DNA of 41,048 nucleotides, taken from IMG/VR virus record IMGVR_UViG_3300020420_000032, positions 1 through 41,048 of that record, one strand, 5' to 3'. A program made the translations under genes and the position numbers. This document shows positions 25,865 to 31,387 of this stretch, piece after piece; position 1 is the first letter of the stretch; each line of letters opens with the position of its first letter. Source of the DNA: a virus. Below the pieces are notes generated by a model. The model had not been told where the DNA came from. It was given only the letters and a program-made list of their open reading frames with translations, and did no database searches.

Positions 25865-26019
25865 AACTAATTGTATGTGAGTCATGTGACGCTGAGTTTA
25901 AAATAAAACACACGATGGACAAAAGATTATATAACGAAAGATTTTGTCCATTTTGTGGTGATGCAATAAAAGAAGAAATGGAAGATATAATAGAGGATTA
26001 CGAAGATGAATATGAATAA
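25861..26019 (+). CDS. 52-residue zinc-ribbon-like protein
   Basis: This small ORF starts at ATG 25861, overlapping the reductase stop by 4 bases. It encodes 52 residues with two CxxC pairs (C6/C9 in CESC and C29/C32 in CPFC) and an acidic C-terminus. The spacing fits a treble-clef or zinc-ribbon metal site. Coupling to the reductase suggests a role in redox or DNA metabolism, but this is position-based only. It is the first of three consecutive Cys-rich genes. Confidence 0.65.
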   Translation: MKLIVCESCDAEFKIKHTMDKRLYNERFCPFCGDAIKEEMEDIIEDYEDEYE

Positions 26020-26143
26020 CTGTATATGTACAAGTTGTAACCATGATGACCATTGTTACGAAACTTGTAAAAAAGAAAATTGTGAATGTGAAGTGTGTGA
26101 GTGTGTATGTTGTAATGAAGTGACTGCCGATGATGGGATGTAG
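26006..26143 (+). CDS. Cys-rich microprotein (metallothionein-like composition)
   Basis: ATG 26006 (or the in-frame ATG 26012) opens a 45-residue ORF with twelve cysteines, arranged as CICTSC, a C-x3-C pair, then CECEVCECVCC. Over a quarter of the residues are Cys. The density and CxC/CxxC spacing resemble metal-cluster proteins such as metallothioneins, but no family match is claimed. It overlaps the preceding gene by 14 bases and the next by 14 bases in other frames. A spurious ORF is possible, though the Cys pattern argues for selection. Confidence 0.5.
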   Translation: MNMNNCICTSCNHDDHCYETCKKENCECEVCECVCCNEVTADDGM

Positions 26144-26354
26144 AAACTGTGGTCATAACTCACATTGTGGATTACCATTAAGAGATGTTGGATTATTTGG
26201 AAGAGAAAATTCAGATAGTCTAGGTGCAATAATATGTCACAATTGTATTTGTGAGAAATGTGAAAAAGATTATGCAAAATGGTCTAAGACTTCAGACCAA
26301 TATAGTGAATGGGTAGATGATGAAGATAGTTATACGGATGAAAGAATTGTATGA
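26130..26354 (+). CDS. Small zinc-finger-like protein
   Basis: This 74-residue protein has an N-terminal CRNCGHNSHCG cluster and a second CHNCICEKC cluster (about residues 36-44), enough Cys/His for one or two zinc sites, then an acidic C-terminus. The start overlaps the Cys-rich microprotein and its stop overlaps the nuclease gene by 4 bases. Function is unknown; nucleic-acid or protein binding is a guess from the metal sites. Confidence 0.62.
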   Translation: MMGCRNCGHNSHCGLPLRDVGLFGRENSDSLGAIICHNCICEKCEKDYAKWSKTSDQYSEWVDDEDSYTDERIV

Positions 26355-26692
26355 AAACGCAAAGTGCGAAGGCGAAAGGTCGCAGACTCCAACAATGGTT
26401 TCGTGACCAATTGATTGAAAAATTAGAGGTACATCCAGAGGACATTGAATCAAGGTCAATGGGTGCTGGTGGAGAAGATTTAATTATGGCGAGGGCTGCA
26501 AGAGAGAAGTTCCCTTATTCTGTTGAATGTAAAAACCAAGAAAAACTAAACATCTGGGAATCATATTCTCAAGCAGTCGATAATTGTAAAGACTACGAAC
26601 CAGTGGTTGTTATTAAAAGAAACAATCATAAAGCACTGGTTGTGGTTGACGCAGAATATTTTGTAGGACTGCACAAGAATGAGAAGATATGA
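26351..26692 (+). CDS. PD-(D/E)xK nuclease, resolvase-like
   Basis: This 113-residue protein has the restriction/resolvase-like nuclease core: an early basic helix (KAKGRRLQQWFRDQL), GGEDL with D43, and VECKN giving E59-x-K61. This is the compact arrangement seen in phage Holliday junction resolvase-like or nicking nucleases. The position after the primase-reductase genes supports a replication or recombination role. The substrate is not determined by sequence. Confidence 0.75.
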   Translation: MKTQSAKAKGRRLQQWFRDQLIEKLEVHPEDIESRSMGAGGEDLIMARAAREKFPYSVECKNQEKLNIWESYSQAVDNCKDYEPVVVIKRNNHKALVVVDAEYFVGLHKNEKI

Positions 26693-26966
26693 TTATAAGA
26701 ATCATGTACTTGAACTTAAAGGAAGTAAGGGTACACTGTACACAGACGATAAACTCCTTTTTAGAGGTGATGGATATATTGCAATCAAGATGTTCATTGA
26801 TAAATCTGAACGTGACCCAAACGTGGTAAAGATATTCAGAGCACAACTTGATATGCGAGAAGATTGTAAATATAAAATACAAGATGAGGTGATGAGAAGA
26901 AAAAAAGAAGAAGAAATGATGCGACAAGCGAACCAACCAAAGAGTGTTTCCAAAAAGAAAAAATAG
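26679..26966 (+). CDS. Small basic hypothetical protein
   Basis: This 95-residue protein has a beta-rich N-terminal half (HVLELKGSKGTLYTDDKLLF) and a Lys/Arg/Met-rich helical tail ending KKKK. It begins 14 bases inside the nuclease gene. No family is recognised; it could bind nucleic acid given its charged tail. Confidence 0.6.
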   Translation: MRRYDYKNHVLELKGSKGTLYTDDKLLFRGDGYIAIKMFIDKSERDPNVVKIFRAQLDMREDCKYKIQDEVMRRKKEEEMMRQANQPKSVSKKKK

Positions 26967-26994
26967 ATATGCAAATTTGGAATGGATGTCTTGT

Positions 26995-27002
26995 TATAAA
27001 TA
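26995..27002 (+). promoter_or_regulatory. T4 late-type promoter motif TATAAATA
   Basis: An exact TATAAATA, without a -35 box at the proper distance, lies in the 88-base gap before the gene at 27055. The predicted start falls at about 27008, the base of the adjoining hairpin. A late-type promoter is the best reading. Confidence 0.5.
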
Positions 27003-27007
27003 GTACC

Positions 27008-27034
27008 GATAGTTTAAGTCTGAACTATCTTTTT
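27008..27034 (+). terminator. Hairpin plus short U-run, terminator or 5' leader hairpin
   Basis: GATAGTT (27008-27014) pairs with AACTATC (27023-27029), loop eight bases, followed by five T. It could end the upstream operon. Since it begins where the late-type promoter would start transcription, it may also serve as a 5' stabilising hairpin for the following mRNA. Confidence 0.4.
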
Positions 27035-27054
27035 CAAAAATAAAGGAGAACAGA

Positions 27055-27321
27055 ATGTCTGTGGCAGAAGCCGTATACGAAGGAACGTGTCATATATGTG
27101 ACGCAGTGAAATCTTCCTTCTTAAAAATATTTTATAATATACAAAGAGGAAGACAGTTAAGTGCAAACCAAAGAATATTTCAAGAGATGATGCACATTGA
27201 TAGAGATGCTGGTTATCACTTAGCAAATTTGAATGAAAGAACCAACCAAGAATATGACCAGAAAATTAGTGAATTGAGAACTGGTTTTAAATGGGGTTGG
27301 GAAGATAACGGAGAAGATTAA
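27055..27321 (+). CDS. Hypothetical protein preceding the copper protein
   Basis: This 88-residue protein has a CHIC motif near the N-terminus (residues 12-15) and a largely helical remainder (SFLKIFYNIQRGRQLS; HLANLNERTNQEYDQKI). The strong SD AAAGGAG precedes it. It is one base from the pseudoazurin-like gene, so both are probably co-expressed. Membrane association of the amphipathic middle is possible; function is unknown. Confidence 0.65.
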   Translation: MSVAEAVYEGTCHICDAVKSSFLKIFYNIQRGRQLSANQRIFQEMMHIDRDAGYHLANLNERTNQEYDQKISELRTGFKWGWEDNGED

Positions 27322-27322
27322 T

Positions 27323-27769
27323 ATGAAATTTTATTTACCATTTTTTGTAGTAGTTATGATGTGTACCATGTTATTATCATCAGTTCATTCAGAAGAAGTT
27401 GTAGAGCCAACTTTGACGATTGAGATGTTGAATAAAAGAGATAAAGAGAAGATGTTGTATAGTGATGAACTTGTTAGAGTTGAGGTAGGTGACACGATTA
27501 GTTGGGTGCCTACATCAAAAGGACACAATGTTCAGTTTGTATCTGTACCAGAGGGTGTAGAAAAAGTAAAGAGTAAACTAAGTAAAGAATTCTCCTATAC
27601 TTTTGAAACTGAGGGTGTGTATCTTTATCTATGTACTCCCCATGCTGGAATGGGAATGATTGGATTAGTCGTTGTGGGTGATTCGCTAGATAACCTAAAA
27701 TCGGTGAAAAAACACAAATTAATGGGTAAATCCAAGAAAAAGTTCAAAAAACTTCTAAAAAATATTTAA
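27323..27769 (+). CDS. Pseudoazurin-like blue copper protein
   Basis: This 148-residue exported cupredoxin has a signal peptide (residues 1-23, ending VHS). Type 1 copper ligands are visible as H68 (KGHNV), C104, H107 and M112 in CTPHAGMGM. The C-x2-H-x4-M spacing is that of pseudoazurin, a periplasmic one-electron carrier of alphaproteobacteria. A Lys-rich C-terminal tail (about 129-146) is extra. In a phage this is a candidate auxiliary metabolic gene affecting periplasmic electron flow. A strong terminator follows. An amicyanin/plastocyanin-like role is the alternative. Confidence 0.82.
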   Translation: MKFYLPFFVVVMMCTMLLSSVHSEEVVEPTLTIEMLNKRDKEKMLYSDELVRVEVGDTISWVPTSKGHNVQFVSVPEGVEKVKSKLSKEFSYTFETEGVYLYLCTPHAGMGMIGLVVVGDSLDNLKSVKKHKLMGKSKKKFKKLLKNI

Positions 27770-27780
27770 AAAAAATACTA

Positions 27781-27808
27781 AACCCTTGATTTTCAAGGGT
27801 TTTTTTTT
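27781..27808 (+). terminator. Rho-independent terminator
   Basis: AACCCTTGA (27781-27789) pairs with TCAAGGGTT (27793-27801) around a three-base loop and runs into eight or more T. It closes the operon ending in the copper-protein gene. Confidence 0.85.
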
Positions 27809-27819
27809 ACCTTTTTTAC

Positions 27820-27848
27820 TTGACATTGTTCTCAGAACATGGTACATT
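27820..27848 (+). promoter_or_regulatory. Promoter with palindromic operator TGTTCTCAGAACA
   Basis: TTGACA (27820-27825), a 17-base spacer and TACATT (27843-27848). The spacer holds the perfect palindrome TGTTCT-C-AGAACA (27827-27839), placed where a bound repressor would block RNA polymerase. The same AACATGG context occurs at 31329 and 31818. Confidence 0.6.
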
Positions 27849-27876
27849 CTATATGTAATCAAGAGAAAGAGAATCA

Positions 27877-28044
27877 ATGTTAGAACAATACGAAAATGAA
27901 ATCAAGGTCTGGGAAAAAGAACTTGCTAAGTTAGAGAAAATGAAGAAGACGCCAGGTATTGGTTATGCAAAAATTGTTGCGAAAAAAAAGATTGCAGTAT
28001 ACAAAGATATTGTTAATGAAATGAAGTTAATACTTGCTATATAA
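27877..28044 (+). CDS. Small Lys-rich coiled-coil protein
   Basis: This 55-residue protein is mostly helical (EIKVWEKELAKLEKMKK, then KIVAKKKIAVYKDIV) with a short TPGIGYA break. It follows the operator-bearing promoter at 27820 with an AAGAGAAAGAG leader acting as SD. It is below the usual size limit, but promoter, terminator context and composition support it. Function is unknown. Confidence 0.6.
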   Translation: MLEQYENEIKVWEKELAKLEKMKKTPGIGYAKIVAKKKIAVYKDIVNEMKLILAI

Positions 28045-28057
28045 GAAAGGTAAAAAT

Positions 28058-28261
28058 ATGGGAATGTCAAGTTACGTTTTAGATTGTGAAGAAAAGTTTT
28101 GGGATGGTGTTGTAGACATCATCAAAGAGTCAGATACTATTCAAGAAGCAACTGGAAAGGCTATGGAACTTTGGAAGAAAGAAGTTCCCTTCTTAGATGA
28201 AGATGATGTGTTTGGTCAAGTCGAAGATTATTGGCAAGACTTTTGGTCAAATTATCTTTAA
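28058..28261 (+). CDS. Small acidic hypothetical protein
   Basis: From ATG 28058 (SD GAAAGG upstream) this is 67 residues, strongly acidic and Trp-rich (FWDGVVDIIKESD, EDYWQDFWSNYL). An in-frame ATG at 28034 lies inside the previous gene. Small acidic early proteins of phages often bind or inhibit host proteins, but nothing in the sequence identifies a target. Confidence 0.62.
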   Translation: MGMSSYVLDCEEKFWDGVVDIIKESDTIQEATGKAMELWKKEVPFLDEDDVFGQVEDYWQDFWSNYL

Positions 28262-28268
28262 ATAGTTG

Positions 28269-28299
28269 TTGACATATTATGAGAATATGTTATTATAAT
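28269..28299 (+). promoter_or_regulatory. Promoter copy A with inverted repeat in spacer
   Basis: TTGACA (28269-28274) is followed by TATTAT (28291-28296, spacing 16) or TATAAT (28294-28299, spacing 19). The inverted repeat ATATT-ATGAG-AATAT (28274-28288) lies between them. It is nearly identical to the promoter at 28535 apart from this core. Confidence 0.6.
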
Positions 28300-28329
28300 A
28301 GTGTAAGTGATTCGTTTTTAATATGAAAG
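28284..28329 (+). repeat. 46-base direct repeat, copy 1
   Basis: This stretch, from the AATATG half of the operator through the -10 and leader to ATATGAAAG, is repeated exactly at 28550-28595. The upstream AATAGTTGTTGACA is also shared, so the whole promoter-leader unit is duplicated, differing only in the operator centre. Confidence 0.85.
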
Positions 28330-28336
28330 GTAAAAT

Positions 28337-28525
28337 ATGTTTGATAATTTAAAAAATTGTGTTGTTAAAGATTTAAATGAGTTGTCTAAGTTGGGTGTGG
28401 ATATAGGGTCTGCATTAACCAAGGTCAATGCTGGTTTCTTTGACGAAGACATTCAAAATTGGTCTGAGGGTGGTTGCTCAACTACCGAAGCAACTGACAT
28501 TATATTAGTTATGTCAACACTATGA
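28337..28525 (+). CDS. Small acidic early-type protein
   Basis: This 62-residue protein (MFDNLKNCVVKDLNELSK..., GGCSTTEATDIILVMSTL) has two cysteines and no recognised motif. It has its own operator-bearing promoter and the SD AAAGGTAAAAT. Bracketing by two nearly identical promoters suggests a recent cassette arrangement. Function is unknown. Confidence 0.62.
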   Translation: MFDNLKNCVVKDLNELSKLGVDIGSALTKVNAGFFDEDIQNWSEGGCSTTEATDIILVMSTL

Positions 28526-28534
28526 AAATAGTTG

Positions 28535-28565
28535 TTGACAAATATTGTCAATATGTTATTATAAT
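28535..28565 (+). promoter_or_regulatory. Promoter copy B with different palindrome
   Basis: TTGACA (28535-28540) is followed by TATTAT (28557-28562) or TATAAT (28560-28565). The spacer carries ATATTG-T-CAATAT (28542-28554), a perfect 6-base inverted repeat that differs from copy A at 28274 while the flanks are the same. Confidence 0.6.
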
Positions 28566-28595
28566 AGTGTAAGTGATTCGTTTTTAATATGAAAG
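28550..28595 (+). repeat. 46-base direct repeat, copy 2
   Basis: Exact second copy of 28284-28329, running from the operator's right half into the leader of the gene at 28610. Its leader keeps GTAAGTGATTCG, which also occurs in copy 1. Confidence 0.85.
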
Positions 28596-28609
28596 AAAGT
28601 GAGAAAAAT

Positions 28610-28846
28610 ATGAAATACATTGTCTATCCTACATTGGGAAAAAAGTCTAACAAGGTTGAATTCGATACTGCGAAAGATGCCGTAAAGTGGTCGAAAGACA
28701 ACATCCATGCATTTGATTATGTCAAGGAAAAGAAGGATGAGTGGGAAGACTTGTTCTATGAGTTGTTGGTCGGTATTGATAAGGGTGAAGGCCCTATGAC
28801 CCTTGATGAATATTTCTTGACGAAAGGAGAAGTTATAGATGTCTAA
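28610..28846 (+). CDS. Small acidic hypothetical protein
   Basis: From ATG 28610 this is 78 residues (MKYIVYPTLGKKSNKVEFD...), alpha/beta with acidic helices (KDEWEDLFYELLVGID). The leader AAAGTGAGAAAAAT immediately upstream matches that of the gene at 31878, favouring this start over the in-frame ATG 28589. It overlaps the next gene by 8 bases. Function is unknown. Confidence 0.63.
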   Translation: MKYIVYPTLGKKSNKVEFDTAKDAVKWSKDNIHAFDYVKEKKDEWEDLFYELLVGIDKGEGPMTLDEYFLTKGEVIDV

Positions 28847-29156
28847 TTTTGTTGCGTGTGATTCTATTGATGTTAATGGTACTTCCTACCAAGGAGTTAT
28901 CAATACGACATTTGATGATATAGTAAATAAGTTTGGTGAACCTACATATACGGATGCATCACCATACGAGAAAGTCAATGCACAATGGTCATTACAGTTT
29001 GATGTTCCTACCGAAGATGGTGAGGACTACGAGTTAGTGACTGCTACTATTTACAATTGGAAACTAGGATATATACCTACTGATAAGTATGAGTGGCACA
29101 TTGGTGGATTTGATTTCAATTCAGTTGACTTAGTTCAAGGTGTACTTGACTCCTAA
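28839..29156 (+). CDS. Conserved hypothetical protein
   Basis: This 105-residue acidic beta-rich protein (NGTSYQGVINTTFDDIVNKF, GEPTYTDASPYEKVNAQW, ATIYNWKLGY) is of unknown function. It begins 8 bases inside the preceding gene with SD AAAGGAG, and its last codons contain the -35 of the bS21 promoter. I recall similar small proteins in phages but cannot name a function. Confidence 0.63.
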   Translation: MSNFVACDSIDVNGTSYQGVINTTFDDIVNKFGEPTYTDASPYEKVNAQWSLQFDVPTEDGEDYELVTATIYNWKLGYIPTDKYEWHIGGFDFNSVDLVQGVLDS

Positions 29157-29174
29157 GTAATACTGTGATAGAAT
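29146..29174 (+). promoter_or_regulatory. Sigma70-like promoter for the bS21 gene
   Basis: TTGACT (29146-29151) and TAGAAT (29169-29174) with a 17-base spacer. The predicted start near 29181 leads straight into the leader hairpin at 29187-29209. Confidence 0.55.
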
Positions 29175-29186
29175 AATAATAAACTT

Positions 29187-29209
29187 GGAGAGGTACTAGT
29201 TGCCTCTCC
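29187..29209 (+). promoter_or_regulatory. bS21 leader hairpin with sequestered SD-like GGAGAGG
   Basis: GGAGAGG (29187-29193) pairs fully with CCTCTCC (29203-29209) around a nine-base loop. The gene's own SD, AGGAG (29218-29222), lies just downstream. Ribosomal proteins often control their own mRNA through such leader structures, so autoregulation is possible; no binding site is proven. Confidence 0.55.
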
Positions 29210-29226
29210 CATTGTATAGGAGCATT

Positions 29227-29520
29227 ATGAAATATAATAATAAAAGAAACTTTCAAAAGAAAGATAAATATAATAAGGAACTGAGTGGAATGACAGTATC
29301 AGTTCGACAAGTAAAGAATAAAGATGGTGAACTTGTTTCAGATGTAAATGGTGCATTACGAGTTCTTAAAAAGAGAATGATGAAAGATGGGTTCTTTCAG
29401 ACACTAAGAGAAAGAAGTCATTTTACAAGTAAGGGTGAACAGAAACGAAAAGCAAAAGCTGCTGGTCGTAGACGATGGTTAAAGAAGATAGAAAAAAGAA
29501 AAACGGAGTTCGGTTATTGA
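29227..29520 (+). CDS. rpsU: Phage-encoded ribosomal protein bS21 homologue
   Basis: From ATG 29227 (SD AGGAG) this is 97 residues. After a Lys/Asn-rich extension, the bS21 core begins VSVRQVKNKDGELVSD and runs through ALRVLKKRMMKDGF and LRERSHF to a Lys/Arg-rich tail (KRKAKAAGRRRWLKKI). This is the expected bS21 pattern: one helical subunit by the anti-SD of 16S rRNA. Phage bS21 genes are known from aquatic phages and are thought to enter host ribosomes and bias initiation. The extended N-terminus is longer than usual. It has its own promoter and leader hairpin. Confidence 0.8.
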   Translation: MKYNNKRNFQKKDKYNKELSGMTVSVRQVKNKDGELVSDVNGALRVLKKRMMKDGFFQTLRERSHFTSKGEQKRKAKAAGRRRWLKKIEKRKTEFGY

Positions 29521-29912
29521 CAAATAATATCGTAAAATTTCCCAAGAATTTTAAGGGAAAGAAATCACCAAAGATTGTGGATTTGGATGCAGTTAGGGTT
29601 CAAGAGGATATTCGATTCTGTGATGAACTTGTTGAGGGCCTAATGGTCAATCTAATTCATAATGTTGGTGAAAATGGATTCGATATAAAGAAAGATAAAT
29701 TCATTGGAGATATTAGTTTTCTCAATGAAGCAGTAAGAGGTGCTCTCTATCGACAAATGGGTTTTGGTCACCCAATGCAAGGTTTTATGGATATGATTGT
29801 AAAGACCGAAAAAGATGATAGAGAAATTTTGACAAGGGTTGATTTAGATTTAATTGATAGAATGAATAAATCAAATCCTAAAGATGATGGTAACGGAGAT
29901 GATATTAGTTGA
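29517..29912 (+). CDS. Conserved hypothetical protein (TTG start)
   Basis: The likely start is TTG 29517, overlapping the bS21 stop by 4 bases (TTGA), with GGAG about 8 bases upstream. It gives 131 residues beginning TNNIVKFPKNF, a start seen in small marine phage proteins. The body is helical and acidic with FLNEAVRGALYRQMGFGHPM. An ATG at 29475 would extend it further into bS21 but lacks an SD. The C-terminus overlaps the RNase H gene. Function is unknown. Confidence 0.6.
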   Translation: MTNNIVKFPKNFKGKKSPKIVDLDAVRVQEDIRFCDELVEGLMVNLIHNVGENGFDIKKDKFIGDISFLNEAVRGALYRQMGFGHPMQGFMDMIVKTEKDDREILTRVDLDLIDRMNKSNPKDDGNGDDIS

Positions 29913-30753
29913 TATGAATCAAGTGACACTATCAAATTTGATGGTGCAGATTGGTGGAAAAAATACAGTAGACCCAGACCTAGTTAGGCATATGGTTCTA
30001 AATTCTCTTAGAAGTTATCGAACTAAATTTACAGAAGAGTTCGGTGAACTAGTCTTGTGTTATGATAACAAGACTAATTGGAGAAGAGATGTATTTCCTA
30101 ATTATAAACATAGTCGAAGAAAAGACAGAAAAAGTTCTAAATTAGATTGGAATGCTATCTTTGATACATTGCATTTAATTCGTGACGAACTTGTAGAATA
30201 TTTCCCATACAAAGTACTAGAAGTAGAAAATGCAGAAGCAGATGATATTATTGCATCTGTTGTATTTCATGTTGCATCAGAACCAAAGAACTATGAAAAG
30301 GTATTGATACTCTCTGGAGACAAGGATTTCATACAGTTACAGAAACACAAATTTGTATCTCAATATAGTCCTATACAAAAGAAATTCATGAATGGTGTAG
30401 ACCCTACTACATATATTAAGACACATATACTTCAAGGTGATAGGAGTGATGGTGTTCCAAACTTCTTATCACCAGATAATACTTTTGTAGATGAGTTACG
30501 ACAAAAACCTATCTCTAAAAGAAAACTTGAAACTTGGATTGATTTGGAGCCTGAAGACTTCTGTAATGAGAACATGATGAGAAACTATCATAGAAACAGA
30601 ACTTTAATAGACTTGGATTATATTCCAAAAGAAATAGTTGATTTGTGCATCAAGACGTTTATAGATGCAGAACATAAGGATAGAAAGAATCTACTAAATT
30701 ATTTTGTAAAGTATAGATTAAGAAACCTAACAGAGAATATTGGAGACTTTTAA
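29899..30753 (+). CDS. rnh: T4 RNase H-like 5'-3' exonuclease (FEN family)
   Basis: This 284-residue flap/5'-nuclease removes RNA primers from Okazaki fragments. It closely parallels T4 RNase H: ILVDMNQV, LVLCYDNKTNWRRDVFPNYK, NAEADDIIAS, ILSGDKDFIQLQKH, SQYSPIQKKF and ILQGDRSDGVP, with the conserved acidic residues of both metal sites. The C-terminus has the T4-like NYFVKYRLRNLTENI end. ATG 29899 is chosen by homology; ATG 29884/29887 are in frame. It overlaps the preceding gene by 14 bases and the next by one. Confidence 0.88.
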   Translation: MILVDMNQVTLSNLMVQIGGKNTVDPDLVRHMVLNSLRSYRTKFTEEFGELVLCYDNKTNWRRDVFPNYKHSRRKDRKSSKLDWNAIFDTLHLIRDELVEYFPYKVLEVENAEADDIIASVVFHVASEPKNYEKVLILSGDKDFIQLQKHKFVSQYSPIQKKFMNGVDPTTYIKTHILQGDRSDGVPNFLSPDNTFVDELRQKPISKRKLETWIDLEPEDFCNENMMRNYHRNRTLIDLDYIPKEIVDLCIKTFIDAEHKDRKNLLNYFVKYRLRNLTENIGDF

Positions 30754-31208
30754 TGGTAGTAAAAACTTACACTCCTAGTCTTGCAGAAGTTCTAACTAAA
30801 GTGAACAATGCAAAAACTAAGGATAAAAAAATTGCAATTCTAAAAGAGAATGATAGTGAAGCTCTCAGAGCGATTATCAAATCATCTTTCGACCCAAACA
30901 TTCAGTGGGTCATGCCTGAGGGTGATGTTCCTTATAAACCAAATGATGTTCCAGAAGGAACAGAACATACTAGACTCAATCAAGAGTACAGACAACTCTG
31001 GCACTATATTAAAGGTGCAGACGCAAAAACCCCACAGTTTAGAAAAGAACAAATGTTTGTTCAATTACTAGAGGGTTTACATATTGATGAAGCAAAAGTT
31101 TTATGTCATGCAAAAGATAAAGTTCTTCATCAAAAGTACAAAGGACTATCTGATAATGTAGTGAAAGAGGCCTTTGGTTGGAATGAGAATTATACTAGGG
31201 CGACTTGA
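30753..31208 (+). CDS. Conserved T4-like marine phage protein (DUF6433-like)
   Basis: This 151-residue helical protein opens with TPSLAEVLTKVNNAKTKD and KKIAILKEN, followed by IIKSSFDPNIQWVMPEG and a C-terminal region on KDKVLHQKYKGLS. It resembles a conserved protein of T4-like cyanophages that lies near replication genes; the DUF number is from memory. It is coupled to RNase H by TAATG-type overlap and ends inside the promoter of the small RNA. Function is unknown. Confidence 0.68.
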   Translation: MVVKTYTPSLAEVLTKVNNAKTKDKKIAILKENDSEALRAIIKSSFDPNIQWVMPEGDVPYKPNDVPEGTEHTRLNQEYRQLWHYIKGADAKTPQFRKEQMFVQLLEGLHIDEAKVLCHAKDKVLHQKYKGLSDNVVKEAFGWNENYTRAT

Positions 31209-31233
31209 CTTTTACAGTTGATTCGTGTATAAC
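31205..31233 (+). promoter_or_regulatory. Promoter of the candidate small RNA, class ACTTGACTTTT
   Basis: TTGACT (31205-31210) and TATAAC (31228-31233) with 17-base spacing. The predicted start at about 31240-31241 coincides with the base of the perfect hairpin at 31241. No protein gene follows before the terminator at 31283. Confidence 0.6.
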
Positions 31234-31240
31234 TATAGAT

Positions 31241-31320
31241 GTGATACCAAACTCCTCTCTCTCACTTACAAGGTATCACACCAAAGATAGGGGGTTTCCT
31301 TTCTCCCCCTATCTTTTTTA
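31241..31320 (+). ncRNA. Candidate ~80-nt small regulatory RNA
   Basis: Promoter, hairpin and terminator lie in order with no ORF. GTGATACC (31241-31248) pairs perfectly with GGTATCAC (31272-31279), leaving a 23-base CU-rich loop that includes CTCTCTCTCACTTAC (31255-31269). Then comes the terminator hairpin at 31283-31316. The loop is complementary to leader segments of nearby genes (GTAAGTGA at 28303 and 28569, AAGTGAG at 28597 and 31865, TGAGAGAGAG at 31369). A trans-acting RNA or an anti-SD decoy are both possible. An attenuator of the upstream operon is the main alternative. Confidence 0.55.
31283..31320 (+). terminator. Strong rho-independent terminator
   Basis: AAAGATAGGGGG (31283-31294) pairs with CCCCCTATCTTT (31305-31316), 12 pairs, ten-base loop, followed by a T-rich run. 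It ends the small RNA and any read-through from the RNase H operon. Confidence 0.85.
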
Positions 31321-31328
31321 TTATTTAC

Positions 31329-31358
31329 TTGACAAATGTTATGAAAACATGGTATCAT
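31329..31358 (+). promoter_or_regulatory. Promoter with operator ATGTT-ATGAA-AACAT
   Basis: TTGACA (31329-31334) and TATCAT (31353-31358), spacer 18. The spacer contains the inverted repeat at 31336-31350 followed by GG, as at 27820 and 31818. The leader then carries GAGAGAGAGTGATTCG before the zincin gene. Confidence 0.6.
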
Positions 31359-31387
31359 TAAGTATAAATGAGAGAGAGTGATTCGTT

